This document shows, one piece after another, positions 1-5,140 of a stretch of DNA of 5,254 bases. The notes beneath the pieces were generated by a model, which ran no database searches, was not told where the DNA came from, and was given only the letters and a program-made list of their open reading frames with translations. Source of the stretch: Bacillota bacterium (GTDB lineage Bacteria; Bacillota; Clostridia; Tissierellales; Sedimentibacteraceae); the NCBI GenBank assembly GCA_029239575.1, contig JARBUP010000211.1, positions 1 through 5,254 on the forward strand. The letters are read 5' to 3'. The stretch's first letter is position 1, and each line of letters opens with the position of its first letter. The position numbers and the translations under genes were made by a program.

Positions 1-111
1 GTCATTATATATATACTTTTTTCTAATGTCAATTTATTTTTTTAGTAAGTTCTATTAAATTCTGATTGATTTATGATAATGTCTTAATATACCACAATTA
101 ATTATAATAGG

Positions 112-134
112 ACCTCATGACAAAAATATGAGGT
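112..134. other. small hairpin left of the repeat cluster
   Basis: The arms ACCTCAT (112-118) and ATGAGGT (128-134) pair perfectly over 7 bp around a 9-base loop. The hairpin lies beyond the repeat cluster, downstream of the minus-strand FMN-binding protein gene. It could be that gene's original terminator, now separated from the stop codon by the repeats. On the minus strand it is followed by an AT-rich stretch without a clean T run, so the terminator reading is weak. Nothing else is recognisable in 1-111, which is plain AT-rich sequence without a supported gene. Confidence 0.3.
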
Positions 135-135
135 T

Positions 136-220
136 GCTGATTAGGGACGGAGCTTTCGCTGATTGGGGACGGAGCTTTCGCTGATTAGGGACGGACCTTT
201 TGCAGCAAAAGCTCCGTCCC
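136..220. repeat. REP-like GGGACGGAGCTTT repeat cluster with hairpin
   Basis: Three head-to-tail units of 22 bases (136-157, 158-179, 180-201) each follow the pattern GCTGATT, then A or G, then GGGACGGA and a C/T-rich end. The second differs from the first at one base and the third diverges at its 3' end. An inverted copy, GCTCCGTCCC, ends at 220. The third unit and the inverted copy form a near-perfect palindrome at 188-220: GGGACGGA pairs with TCCGTCCC and CTTTTGC with GCAAAAG, with one C-C mismatch and a minimal loop. The second unit also pairs with the inverted copy (165-178 with 208-221, 14 bp), so alternative folds are possible. The local GC content is well above its surroundings. Similar GGGACGG-type intergenic repeats are familiar in clostridial genomes and resemble REP elements mobilised by Y1/IS200-like transposases. 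No transposase is present here, so that link is inference. Confidence 0.75.
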
Positions 221-229
221 CAAATTTCA

Positions 230-601
230 CTATATTTTTTGCTCTGCTGAATTAACTTTTACTTGTAAAATCGCTCTTGCCCATGGGAAATTTTGTTTTA
301 GGTCTTGTAATTCATCCCCTTCTTTTACAAATGAAGCAGTACCTACTACTAAAAAACCAGTTCCTGGACCTTGAGTACCTTGAACTTCTTTGCTACCTAA
401 TGTAAGTTGCACCTTATTATTTTTTTCTAAATTTGATTCTGTTTCACTCATGAATCCTGCAGGAATAAGTATTCTATCATCATCAGTAATCTTTATATAA
501 CTATTCCAAGTATTTACTACATGTGGTTCCTGTTTGCCTTGTGTGACTATTGAAACTACACCTTCGTGTTTTAAAACTTCTAATAACTTTTCAGGTAACA
601 T
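230..601 (-). CDS. FMN-binding protein, pyridoxamine 5'-phosphate oxidase-like fold
   Basis: This 123-residue cytosolic protein closely resembles the small FMN-binding protein of Desulfovibrio vulgaris (122 residues), a split-barrel flavoprotein that binds one FMN per subunit as a dimer. Shared features visible here are the MLP start, EGVVSI near residues 13-18, VNTWNSY (29-35), LTLGS (66-70), GPGTGF (78-83), PWARA (106-110) and the SAEQ end (118-121). The length fits the family over its whole span, so the gene looks intact. The physiological role of these proteins is not settled; a redox or electron-carrier role is usually suggested. The start is supported by GGAGAA about 6 bases upstream of the ATG at 601. 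The stop is TAG at 232-230, and a repeat cluster begins 9 bases beyond it. No signal peptide is present. The gene is monocistronic and divergent from the cystine operon. The family call is firm, but substrate and partner are unknown. Confidence 0.88.
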   Translation of the reverse strand: MLPEKLLEVLKHEGVVSIVTQGKQEPHVVNTWNSYIKITDDDRILIPAGFMSETESNLEKNNKVQLTLGSKEVQGTQGPGTGFLVVGTASFVKEGDELQDLKQNFPWARAILQVKVNSAEQKI

Positions 602-686
602 ATTGTTCTCCTTTTTTTCATTTGATTAATTATTATATTAAACTATAATATCCTAAGTTATAACATATATTCATTATTTTGTCGCT

Positions 687-715
687 TGTCATGCTGAACG
701 GTAGTAAAGGATCTT
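687..715 (+). repeat. fragment resembling a dispersed TGTCATGCTGA repeat
   Basis: The segment begins TGTCATGCTGAACG and continues into AGTAAAGGATCTT. It resembles a dispersed intergenic sequence of the type TGTCATGCTGA-GCGAAG-...-ATCT found in many unrelated bacterial genomes. It is more GC-rich than its neighbours and stands out in an AT-rich spacer. The second half departs from the usual form, so this would be a decayed copy. Only one copy is in the window, so the assignment rests on recall of the motif. Confidence 0.35.
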
Positions 716-833
716 ATTAATTCAATAATTTTTTTATAAAGATTATCAAACTGAATTTAGTATTGAAAAGGTAAAGTGAAATTAATTAAAAGAATATAAA
801 TTGCATATACTAAAGACTAAATTGTATCATATT

Positions 834-855
834 TTTCTTGACAATTATCAAGAAA
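834..855. promoter_or_regulatory. palindromic candidate operator of the cystine operon
   Basis: Arms TTTCTTGA (834-841) and TCAAGAAA (848-855) are perfect 8-bp inverted repeats around the 6-base centre CAATTA, whose middle AATT is itself symmetric. Only one position pair in 22 bases is mismatched. The site covers the proposed -35 hexamer TTGACA (838-843), a classic place for a repressor. It is not followed by a T run, so it is not a terminator. It lies on the only promoter-like region of the tcyABC operon. The spacing TGA-N6-TCA differs from the TGA-N8-TCA of arginine-repressor boxes. Which regulator binds is unknown. Confidence 0.5.
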
Positions 856-866
856 TAAGGTAATCT
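838..866 (+). promoter_or_regulatory. candidate sigma-A promoter of tcyABC
   Basis: A perfect -35 hexamer TTGACA (838-843) is followed 17 bases later by TAATCT (861-866), which matches the -10 consensus at only three positions. An alternative is TTGCAT (801-806) with TATCAT (825-830) at 18 bases, which has the better -10 and would put the start of transcription at the palindrome. Either gives a leader of roughly 55-90 bases before the ATG at 928. The perfect -35 and optimal spacing favour the first. Confidence 0.45.
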
Positions 867-874
867 TTTATATA

Positions 875-899
875 AAATCATACTAAACATATATGATTT
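875..899 (+). promoter_or_regulatory. AT-rich dyad in the tcyA leader
   Basis: AAATCATA (875-882) and TATGATTT (892-899) pair perfectly over 8 bp around a 9-base loop, between the proposed -10 and the ribosome binding site at 915-920. It could be a second operator or a weak leader hairpin. Because it is AT-only apart from one C or G per arm, chance symmetry is possible. Confidence 0.3.
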
Positions 900-927
900 A
901 TAAAAATAATGAAATGAGGAAAATTAA

Positions 928-1725
928 ATGAAAAAAAGAAATATACTTATAACTATTGTAGCAGTTATATTAGCATTGAGTATTACAGCATGTAGCTCAA
1001 ATAATCAACAAACAGTTGAAAAAAATCAGCTTGAAAAAATTAAGGAAGCTGGAGTTATAAAAATAGGAACAGAAGGAACTTATGCACCATTTACATATCA
1101 TGACAAAGATGGTACATTAACTGGATTTGACGTAGAAATAGCGCAGGAAATTGCTAAAAGATTAGGGGTTAAAGCAGAATTTGTAGAAACACCATGGGAT
1201 GGAATATTTGCAGGTATTGATTCAAAAAGATTTGATATTATAGCAAATGAAGTTACAATAACTGATGAAAGACTTGCAAAATATGATTTCTCACAACCTT
1301 ATATAGTATCAAAAGCAGTTCTTGTAGTTAGCAAAGATAATAATGAAATAAAAACATTTGAAGATATTAAAGGTAAAAAATCAGGTCATACACTTACAAG
1401 CAGTTTTGCTAAATTAGCTGAAAGTTATGGAGCAACTGTTGTTCAGACTGAAGGATTTAATCAATCAGTAGACCTTATTACTTCAAAAAGAATTGATGTA
1501 ACAATAAACGATAGCCTCTCATATTTGGATTATGTTAAGCAACAACCTAATGCAGCTATAAAAGTAGTGGCTGAAGAGGAAACAAAAGATGAACAGGCAA
1601 TTCTTATTAATAAAGGAAACCAAGAATTAGTTGATGCAATAAACAAAGCACTTACAGATATGAAAAATGACGGAACATATCTTAAAATATCAGAAAAATA
1701 CTTTGGTCAGGACGTATCTAAATAG
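928..1725 (+). CDS. tcyA: L-cystine ABC transporter substrate-binding lipoprotein TcyA
   Basis: This is the extracellular receptor of the importer: it captures the amino acid outside the membrane and delivers it to the TcyB permease. The 265-residue protein starts with a basic MKKR and a hydrophobic core, then a lipobox I-T-A-C, so Cys22 should be lipidated. A family-3 solute-binding domain follows: GTEGTYAPFTYHD (47-59), the signature GFDVEIAQEIAKRLG (66-80), PWDGIFAG (89-96), and TDER with Arg115, the usual carboxylate ligand. KYDFSQPY (118-125) and IND with Asp195, the usual amino-group ligand, complete the site. GKKSGHTLTSSFAKLA (149-164) and the FGQDVSK end closely resemble Bacillus subtilis TcyA, which favours cystine over other polar amino acids. 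TGAGGA lies 7 bases before the ATG. Two in-frame stops, TAGTAG (1723-1728), end it. It is first in the operon, 32 bases before tcyB. Confidence 0.85.
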   Translation: MKKRNILITIVAVILALSITACSSNNQQTVEKNQLEKIKEAGVIKIGTEGTYAPFTYHDKDGTLTGFDVEIAQEIAKRLGVKAEFVETPWDGIFAGIDSKRFDIIANEVTITDERLAKYDFSQPYIVSKAVLVVSKDNNEIKTFEDIKGKKSGHTLTSSFAKLAESYGATVVQTEGFNQSVDLITSKRIDVTINDSLSYLDYVKQQPNAAIKVVAEEETKDEQAILINKGNQELVDAINKALTDMKNDGTYLKISEKYFGQDVSK

Positions 1726-1757
1726 TAGCGTAGGCAATATATGAAAGGGGTTTTATT

Positions 1758-2432
1758 ATGTCAGATAATACGGTAAGAATTGCAGGTATACTTGTAGATT
1801 CCTTCTTTCCATTATTAAAAGCAGGTTTATTATATACAGTGCCTCTTACTATAATATCCTTTGTGTTGGGATTATTTGTAGCTTTTATTACAGCGACAGT
1901 AAGGATATTGGACATTAAGCCTTTTGCAAAAATTGCAGAGTTTTATGTTTGGATAATAAGGGGAACACCTTTACTTGTACAACTTTTTATAATATTTTAC
2001 GGGTTGCCGAGCTTGGGAATAACAATTGATGCTTTTATTTCAGCAATCATTGGGTTTACATTAAGCGTCGGAGCATACAGTTCAGAAATAATTAGGGCAG
2101 CTATATTGTCAGTATCTAAAGGTCAATGGGAAGCTGCCCATGCTTTGGGAATATCTAAGAAACAAGCACTTATCCATATAATTGTTCCACAGGCTATAAA
2201 ATTTGCCATACCTCCTTTATCCAATTCATTCATAAGTTTGGTCAAGGACACATCATTGGCAGCATCAATAACTTATACTGAGATGTTTAGAGTTGCACAG
2301 CAAATAACAGCACGCACCTACGAACCCTTATGGATGTACACAGAAGTTGCTGTTATATATTTGATGTTCTGTACTGTTCTGAATATTTTGCAGACAAAAA
2401 TGGAAATATTGTTTGAAAGAAGTGGTAACTAA
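1758..2432 (+). CDS. tcyB: L-cystine ABC transporter permease TcyB
   Basis: This membrane subunit forms the translocation path of the importer, probably as a homodimer because only one permease gene is present. It has 224 residues with about five hydrophobic segments: roughly 20-47, 60-83, 90-112, 140-165 and 193-212. The first part carries LYTVPLTIISFVLG (25-38) and RGTPLLVQLFIIFYGLP (68-84), typical of the HisM/GlnP family of polar amino acid permeases. The cytoplasmic EAA loop begins WEAAHALGISKKQ (124-136), with Gly131 and Pro144 conserved; it is the docking site for the ATPase. PPLSNSFISLVKDTSLA (152-168) and the C-terminal half resemble B. subtilis TcyB strongly. AAAGGGG 7 bases upstream supports the ATG. 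The gene ends 2 bases before the tcyC start. Confidence 0.87.
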   Translation: MSDNTVRIAGILVDSFFPLLKAGLLYTVPLTIISFVLGLFVAFITATVRILDIKPFAKIAEFYVWIIRGTPLLVQLFIIFYGLPSLGITIDAFISAIIGFTLSVGAYSSEIIRAAILSVSKGQWEAAHALGISKKQALIHIIVPQAIKFAIPPLSNSFISLVKDTSLAASITYTEMFRVAQQITARTYEPLWMYTEVAVIYLMFCTVLNILQTKMEILFERSGN

Positions 2433-2434
2433 TT

Positions 2435-3187
2435 ATGATTAAGATGGAAAATGTAAATAAAAGTTTTGGAAAATTAGAAGTTTTAAAGAATATTAACCTT
2501 GAAGTAAAGCAAGGTGAAGTAGTGTGCATAATTGGTCCAAGCGGTTCAGGTAAAAGCACTCTTTTGAGGTCTTTAAACCATCTTGAAAGGATTACCGATG
2601 GCAGGGTATATATTGATGGAGAGCTCCTTGATGAAAGAAAAAATGACAAGGATATCACTAATTTATCACCTGAAAGCATATCTAAAATATGCTCAGAATT
2701 AGGCATGGTTTTTCAAAGGTTCAACCTTTTTTCAAATAAAACAGTTCTTGAAAATGTAACACTTGCTCCTATAATTGTTAAAAAAGTTCACAAAACAGAG
2801 TCAACTGAGTACGCTCTTGAGTTGCTTGAAAAGGTAGGATTATCTGATAAAAAAGACGAATATCCTTCAAATTTGTCTGGAGGGCAACAACAGAGAGTTG
2901 CAATAGCAAGAGCATTGGCAATGAAGCCGAAAATAATGCTCTTTGACGAGCCTACATCAGCATTAGATCCTGAACTTGTATCCGAAGTACTTGATGTAAT
3001 GAAGGAACTTGCTAAGGAAGGAATGACGATGATTGTTGTAACCCATGAGATGGGCTTTGCCAAGGAAGTTGCAAATAGGATCATATTCATGGATAAAGGT
3101 GAAATTATAGAAGAAGGAAAACCTGAAAGTATTTTTAATAACCCAAAAGAAGTCAGAACAAAAGCATTTTTAAGCAAAATATTATAA
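2435..3187 (+). CDS. tcyC: L-cystine ABC transporter ATP-binding protein TcyC
   Basis: This cytoplasmic ATPase drives uptake through TcyB. All nucleotide-binding motifs are intact in its 250 residues: Walker A GPSGSGKST (34-42), Q-loop Gln94 in VFQRFNLF, signature LSGGQQQR (147-154), Walker B IMLFDEP (167-173) with Glu172, D-loop SALD (175-178) and switch His204 in VTHEM. Between Walker A and the Q-loop there is a charged stretch, about 65-87, that makes the protein slightly longer than the 240-residue GlnQ type; B. subtilis TcyC is of similar length. The usual FQQFNLF reads FQRFNLF here, a mild change. The start at 2435 is only 2 bases past the tcyB stop with a weak AGAAGTGG upstream, so translation is probably coupled to tcyB. 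A strong hairpin follows 15 bases after the TAA stop. Confidence 0.88.
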   Translation: MIKMENVNKSFGKLEVLKNINLEVKQGEVVCIIGPSGSGKSTLLRSLNHLERITDGRVYIDGELLDERKNDKDITNLSPESISKICSELGMVFQRFNLFSNKTVLENVTLAPIIVKKVHKTESTEYALELLEKVGLSDKKDEYPSNLSGGQQQRVAIARALAMKPKIMLFDEPTSALDPELVSEVLDVMKELAKEGMTMIVVTHEMGFAKEVANRIIFMDKGEIIEEGKPESIFNNPKEVRTKAFLSKIL

Positions 3188-3202
3188 TTTCTTAATTTCA
3201 CG

Positions 3203-3227
3203 ATGCTCCCCTAAAGTAGGGGAGCAT
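3203..3227 (+). terminator. intrinsic terminator of tcyABC
   Basis: ATGCTCCCCT (3203-3212) pairs perfectly with AGGGGAGCAT (3218-3227) around the 5-base loop AAAGT. The GC-rich 10-bp stem begins 15 bases after the tcyC stop. It is followed by TTATATTACTT, which is U-rich but broken by A, so it should work with moderate efficiency. Confidence 0.8.
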
Positions 3228-3253
3228 TTATATTACTTGTGAATTTATAATAT

Positions 3254-3331
3254 TTTAACAGTTTAATATTATTAAGGATGAAATTAAGTATTTACTTTAA
3301 CAATATTAAGGTTTATAATTAATATTATTAA
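3254..3331. repeat. AT-rich palindromic repeats around the 3345 gene promoter
   Basis: The 13-base perfect odd palindrome TTAATATTATTAA occurs twice, at 3263-3275 and 3319-3331. Their centres are 56 bases apart, and the second copy overlaps the expected transcription start and runs into the ribosome binding site. A related site lies between them: TTTAACAATATTAAGG (3296-3311), which matches 3254-3277 (TTTAACA...ATATT...AAGG) apart from two internal insertions. The arrangement, flanking and overlapping the promoter of a helix-turn-helix gene, fits autoregulation. In such AT-rich DNA, chance repeats are a real alternative. Confidence 0.4.
3291..3319 (+). promoter_or_regulatory. sigma-A promoter of the DUF2089-like operon
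   Basis: TTTACT (3291-3296, four matches to TTGACA) is followed after exactly 17 bases by a perfect -10 TATAAT (3314-3319). Transcription should begin near 3326, giving a leader of only about 20 bases that consists mostly of the ribosome binding site. Confidence 0.65.
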
Positions 3332-3344
3332 AGGAGGTTTTAAT

Positions 3345-3650
3345 ATGCCAATAGAAGTAATTCCTGAATGGATGATTAATCTTGATGATGAAGATGTTTC
3401 ATTTATGAAAAAGTTTATAATGGCTTCTGGGTCTTTAAAAGAGATAGCAAAACTATATGGTGTTACATACCCTACTGTACGACTTAGACTTGATAAACTG
3501 ATTCAAAAAATTCAAATCAGTGAAGATACAGCAACTGAGCCGTATATTGCATTAATTAGACGACTTGCAGTAAATGAAAAGGTTGATTTTGATACAGCAA
3601 AAATTTTAATAAGTGAATATAAAAAGGTAAGAAAGGATGAACCTAAATGA
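3345..3650 (+). CDS. DUF2089-like helix-turn-helix protein
   Basis: This 101-residue cytosolic protein resembles the helical part of the DUF2089 family. The recognisable core is a helix-turn-helix-like segment at about 29-55: GSLKEIAKLYGVTYPTVR followed by LRLDKLIQKI. The YPTVR-x-RLD-x-LI motif is the family hallmark. Many DUF2089 proteins start with a zinc ribbon of paired cysteines; this one has no cysteine at all, so only the helical domain remains. The C-terminal part (65-95) is helical and charged. By analogy with sigma-region-4-like domains it may bind DNA, but no function is established. AAGGAGG 7 bases upstream gives a near-ideal start. The stop overlaps the next ATG as ATGA, so the two are translated together. 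Palindromic repeats around its promoter suggest autoregulation. Confidence 0.7.
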   Translation: MPIEVIPEWMINLDDEDVSFMKKFIMASGSLKEIAKLYGVTYPTVRLRLDKLIQKIQISEDTATEPYIALIRRLAVNEKVDFDTAKILISEYKKVRKDEPK

Positions 3651-4054
3651 AAAATTTAAGTGGTATTATAATACTTATGATATTTTTAGTAGGAGTTGTT
3701 TGGCTACAAATTTTTTTATCAAAAAAGAAAAACAAATGGCTTGGTTTAGTCATCCCTTTAATTTGTTTTATATTTTCATTAATGTCAGTGATGTCAATAG
3801 CCGTGTTCACGACAACATCAACATCAAAAACAACTGTTAAAACAGAAACTGTTGATGGTGTGTTAATTGAAGAAGAACAAGTTAAAAATGAGATGTCAAA
3901 ATTAGGTATTGGAGAAATACTTGCTATGACCATACCAATATTCTTAGTAACAAATATTCCTACCATTATTTTTTTAGCTATTTATTTTGCTTGTAGAGAA
4001 AAAATAAAAAGAAATTTTGAACTTGATAAAATGAATATTCAAGATTTGAAGTGA
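3647..4054 (+). CDS. small three-helix membrane protein of unknown function
   Basis: I do not recognise a named family. The 135-residue protein has three strongly hydrophobic segments, about 6-24, 31-54 and 89-115. A basic KKKNK patch (26-30) lies between the first two and a basic tail starts at REKIKR (117-122). By the positive-inside rule the N-terminus is outside, the KKK turn and the C-tail are cytoplasmic, and the 55-88 loop is extracellular. That loop starts with a Thr/Ser-rich run (55-63) and continues with a short acidic EEE stretch (75-77). There is no catalytic motif. AAAGGA 9 bases before the ATG and the 4-base ATGA overlap with the upstream gene show tight coupling, so the two products probably act together, for example as a membrane sensor or anchor with its DNA-binding partner. 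That role is inference. No terminator is visible after the stop. Confidence 0.75.
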   Translation: MKNLSGIIILMIFLVGVVWLQIFLSKKKNKWLGLVIPLICFIFSLMSVMSIAVFTTTSTSKTTVKTETVDGVLIEEEQVKNEMSKLGIGEILAMTIPIFLVTNIPTIIFLAIYFACREKIKRNFELDKMNIQDLK

Positions 4055-4080
4055 ATATGAATAGAATCGAAATTGTAGAT

Positions 4081-4109
4081 TTGGAAAATACAAAGATATA
4101 TGATATAAT
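4081..4109 (+). promoter_or_regulatory. extended -10 promoter of the nitrilase-family gene
   Basis: TTGGAA (4081-4086, four consensus matches) lies 17 bases before a perfect TATAAT (4104-4109), which is preceded by TGA to give an extended -10 TGnTATAAT. Transcription would start near 4116. A second TATAAT at 4116-4121 lacks a -35 at proper distance. Because no terminator separates this gene from the upstream pair, some read-through is also possible. Confidence 0.65.
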
Positions 4110-4130
4110 TTTCTATATAATATTTTAATT

Positions 4131-4135
4131 GGAGG
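4131..4135 (+). promoter_or_regulatory. ribosome binding site fixing the hydrolase start
   Basis: GGAGG at 4131-4135 lies 5 bases before the ATG at 4141. The reading frame stays open to a TTG at 4129, but that codon overlaps the Shine-Dalgarno itself and has no binding site of its own, so 4141 is the start. Confidence 0.85.
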
Positions 4136-4140
4136 TCCAA

Positions 4141-5013
4141 ATGTCTGATACAGTATTAAAAAGAAAATCTTTAAATGTAAAAGTTTCTTGTTTACAAATG
4201 GATATTAAAATTGGTGATATTGATGCAAATATTGAAAAGTCTGTAAAAATGATCAATGAAGCTGCAGATAATGGAGCAGTGCTTATTGTAATGCCAGAAA
4301 TGGCTAACTCAGGATATGTTTTTAACAATAAAGAAGAAGCTATGAGTTTAGCTGAAAATTTAGATGACAGCAAAAGTATGCGTGCATGGAGCAAAATAGC
4401 ACATGACAGAAATGTTTATATAGTATCTGGAATAACAGAACTTGATGGATATGATTTATTTAATACTGCAGTATTAATTGGGCCCGATGGACTAATTGGA
4501 AAATATAGAAAGCTTCATTTGTGGGAAGAAGAATTTTTGTGGTTTGAACCAGGAAATCTTGGATTACCAGTTTTCCATACGCCCATAGGCAGAATTGGCA
4601 TAGTAATTTGCTATGACATGTGGTTCCCTGAAACATTTAGAATACTTACAGCACAAGGTGCAGACATAGTATGTATTCCTACTAATTGGGTAACAATTGA
4701 TGTATTGCCTAATGATATGAAAAACTTTGGACCAGTTTTAGCCCAAGCAGCAGCACACTGCAATGGAATTTATGTTGCAGCTGCGGACAGAGTAGGAAAA
4801 GAAAGGGGCATGGAGTTCCCAGGTAAAAGTTTAATAGTAAGAACAGCTGGAATTCCAATTGCTGGACCTGCTGATGATAAAGAACAAATCATATATGGTG
4901 ACTGTAACTTTGCGAAAGTAAGAGGACATGGAACTAATAAATATAATTCAACGAAAAAGGATAGAAGGTTGGATGTGTATGATGAGTTTTTGGGATATAA
5001 AACTAATAACTAA
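4141..5013 (+). CDS. nitrilase-superfamily carbon-nitrogen hydrolase (probable amidase)
   Basis: This 290-residue cytosolic enzyme should hydrolyse a C-N bond, most likely in an amide or N-carbamoyl compound, releasing ammonia. The catalytic triad is present: Glu53 in MPEMANSGY (51-59), Lys124 in YRKLHLW (122-128) and nucleophile Cys157 in GIVICYDMWFPE (153-164). The acidic run EEE (129-131) after KLHLW fits the second active-site glutamate. IPTNW (179-183), a helix with AQAAAHCNGIYVAAADRVG (201-219) and the closing RRLDVY (275-280, like the common RRPDLY end) complete the fold, and the length is normal. True nitrilases are usually longer and carry CWE at the nucleophile, so an amidase is preferred. 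N-carbamoyl-amino-acid hydrolase, beta-ureidopropionase-like enzyme and omega-amidase remain possible; the substrate cannot be read from sequence. It has its own promoter and stands between two amino acid transport loci. Confidence 0.85.
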   Translation: MSDTVLKRKSLNVKVSCLQMDIKIGDIDANIEKSVKMINEAADNGAVLIVMPEMANSGYVFNNKEEAMSLAENLDDSKSMRAWSKIAHDRNVYIVSGITELDGYDLFNTAVLIGPDGLIGKYRKLHLWEEEFLWFEPGNLGLPVFHTPIGRIGIVICYDMWFPETFRILTAQGADIVCIPTNWVTIDVLPNDMKNFGPVLAQAAAHCNGIYVAAADRVGKERGMEFPGKSLIVRTAGIPIAGPADDKEQIIYGDCNFAKVRGHGTNKYNSTKKDRRLDVYDEFLGYKTNN

Positions 5014-5057
5014 ATGTACTAAATATAATATATAATTGTAATTTAAATAATTAAATA

Positions 5058-5088
5058 AAATGCGGCAAGAAAGTTTCCTGCCGCATTT
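5058..5088. terminator. bidirectional intrinsic terminator between convergent genes
   Basis: AAATGCGGCA (5058-5067) pairs perfectly with TGCCGCATTT (5079-5088). After an A-C mismatch the stem continues with GAAA/TTTC toward a tiny loop. It lies 44 bases after the hydrolase stop and 52 bases beyond the stop of the convergent minus-strand gene. Read on the minus strand the stem is followed by TATTTAATTATTT, a better U tract than the plus-strand side (ACTGTATTTATATTT), so it serves the minus-strand gene best and probably both. Confidence 0.75.
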
Positions 5089-5140
5089 ACTGTATTTATA
5101 TTTCTAATAAATTCTATTACTTTATTTCAGTTTTTAAGGA

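Larger units (their letters stand above)
602..927. other. divergent intergenic region between FMN-binding gene and tcyABC
   Basis: These 326 bases contain no supported coding sequence; both strands are AT-rich with frequent stops. Contents from left to right: the ribosome binding site of the minus-strand gene (about 608-613), AT-rich sequence with TATAAT- and TATTAT-like hexamers on the minus strand at 632-637 and 645-650 but no convincing -35, a short dispersed-repeat-like segment (687-715), featureless AT-rich sequence to about 800, and then the promoter, palindrome and leader dyad of the plus-strand operon. I see no T-box, SAM or other recognisable riboswitch core. Confidence 0.6.

Noticed and set aside
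834..855. Reading the palindrome as an intrinsic terminator or arginine-repressor box
   Set aside because: No T tract follows on either strand, the stem is AT-rich, and the half-site spacing (TGA-N6-TCA) does not fit the arginine box.
722..927. Possible T-box or sulfur-related riboswitch ahead of the cystine operon
   Set aside because: No T-box core, SAM-type conserved helix or terminator/antiterminator pair is visible, and the leader from the likely start is too short.
1718..1915. Minus-strand open frame of 65 codons over the start of tcyB
   Set aside because: It is antisense to a clearly conserved permease, has no family resemblance and no convincing ribosome binding site.
2353..2706. Minus-strand open frame of 117 codons over tcyB/tcyC
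   Set aside because: It is antisense to the permease end and the Walker A region; the Ser/Leu-rich product is typical of a shadow frame.
2788..3201. Minus-strand open frame of 137 codons over tcyC
   Set aside because: It is antisense to the ABC signature and Walker B region, and its sequence is explained as the complement of those motifs.
3637..3840. Plus-strand 67-codon frame starting inside the DUF2089-like gene
   Set aside because: It overlaps the membrane protein gene in another frame, and the membrane protein has the better ribosome binding site, ATGA coupling and clear transmembrane pattern.
3643..3966. Minus-strand 107-codon frame opposite the membrane protein
   Set aside because: It is antisense to a well-supported gene with no ribosome binding site or recognisable domain.
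4129..4140. TTG start adding four residues to the hydrolase
   Set aside because: The added codons are the Shine-Dalgarno region itself (GGAGG at 4131-4135), which serves the ATG at 4141.
4125..4394. Minus-strand 89-codon frame opposite the hydrolase N-terminus
   Set aside because: It covers the conserved glutamate region of the hydrolase on the opposite strand and shows no independent support.
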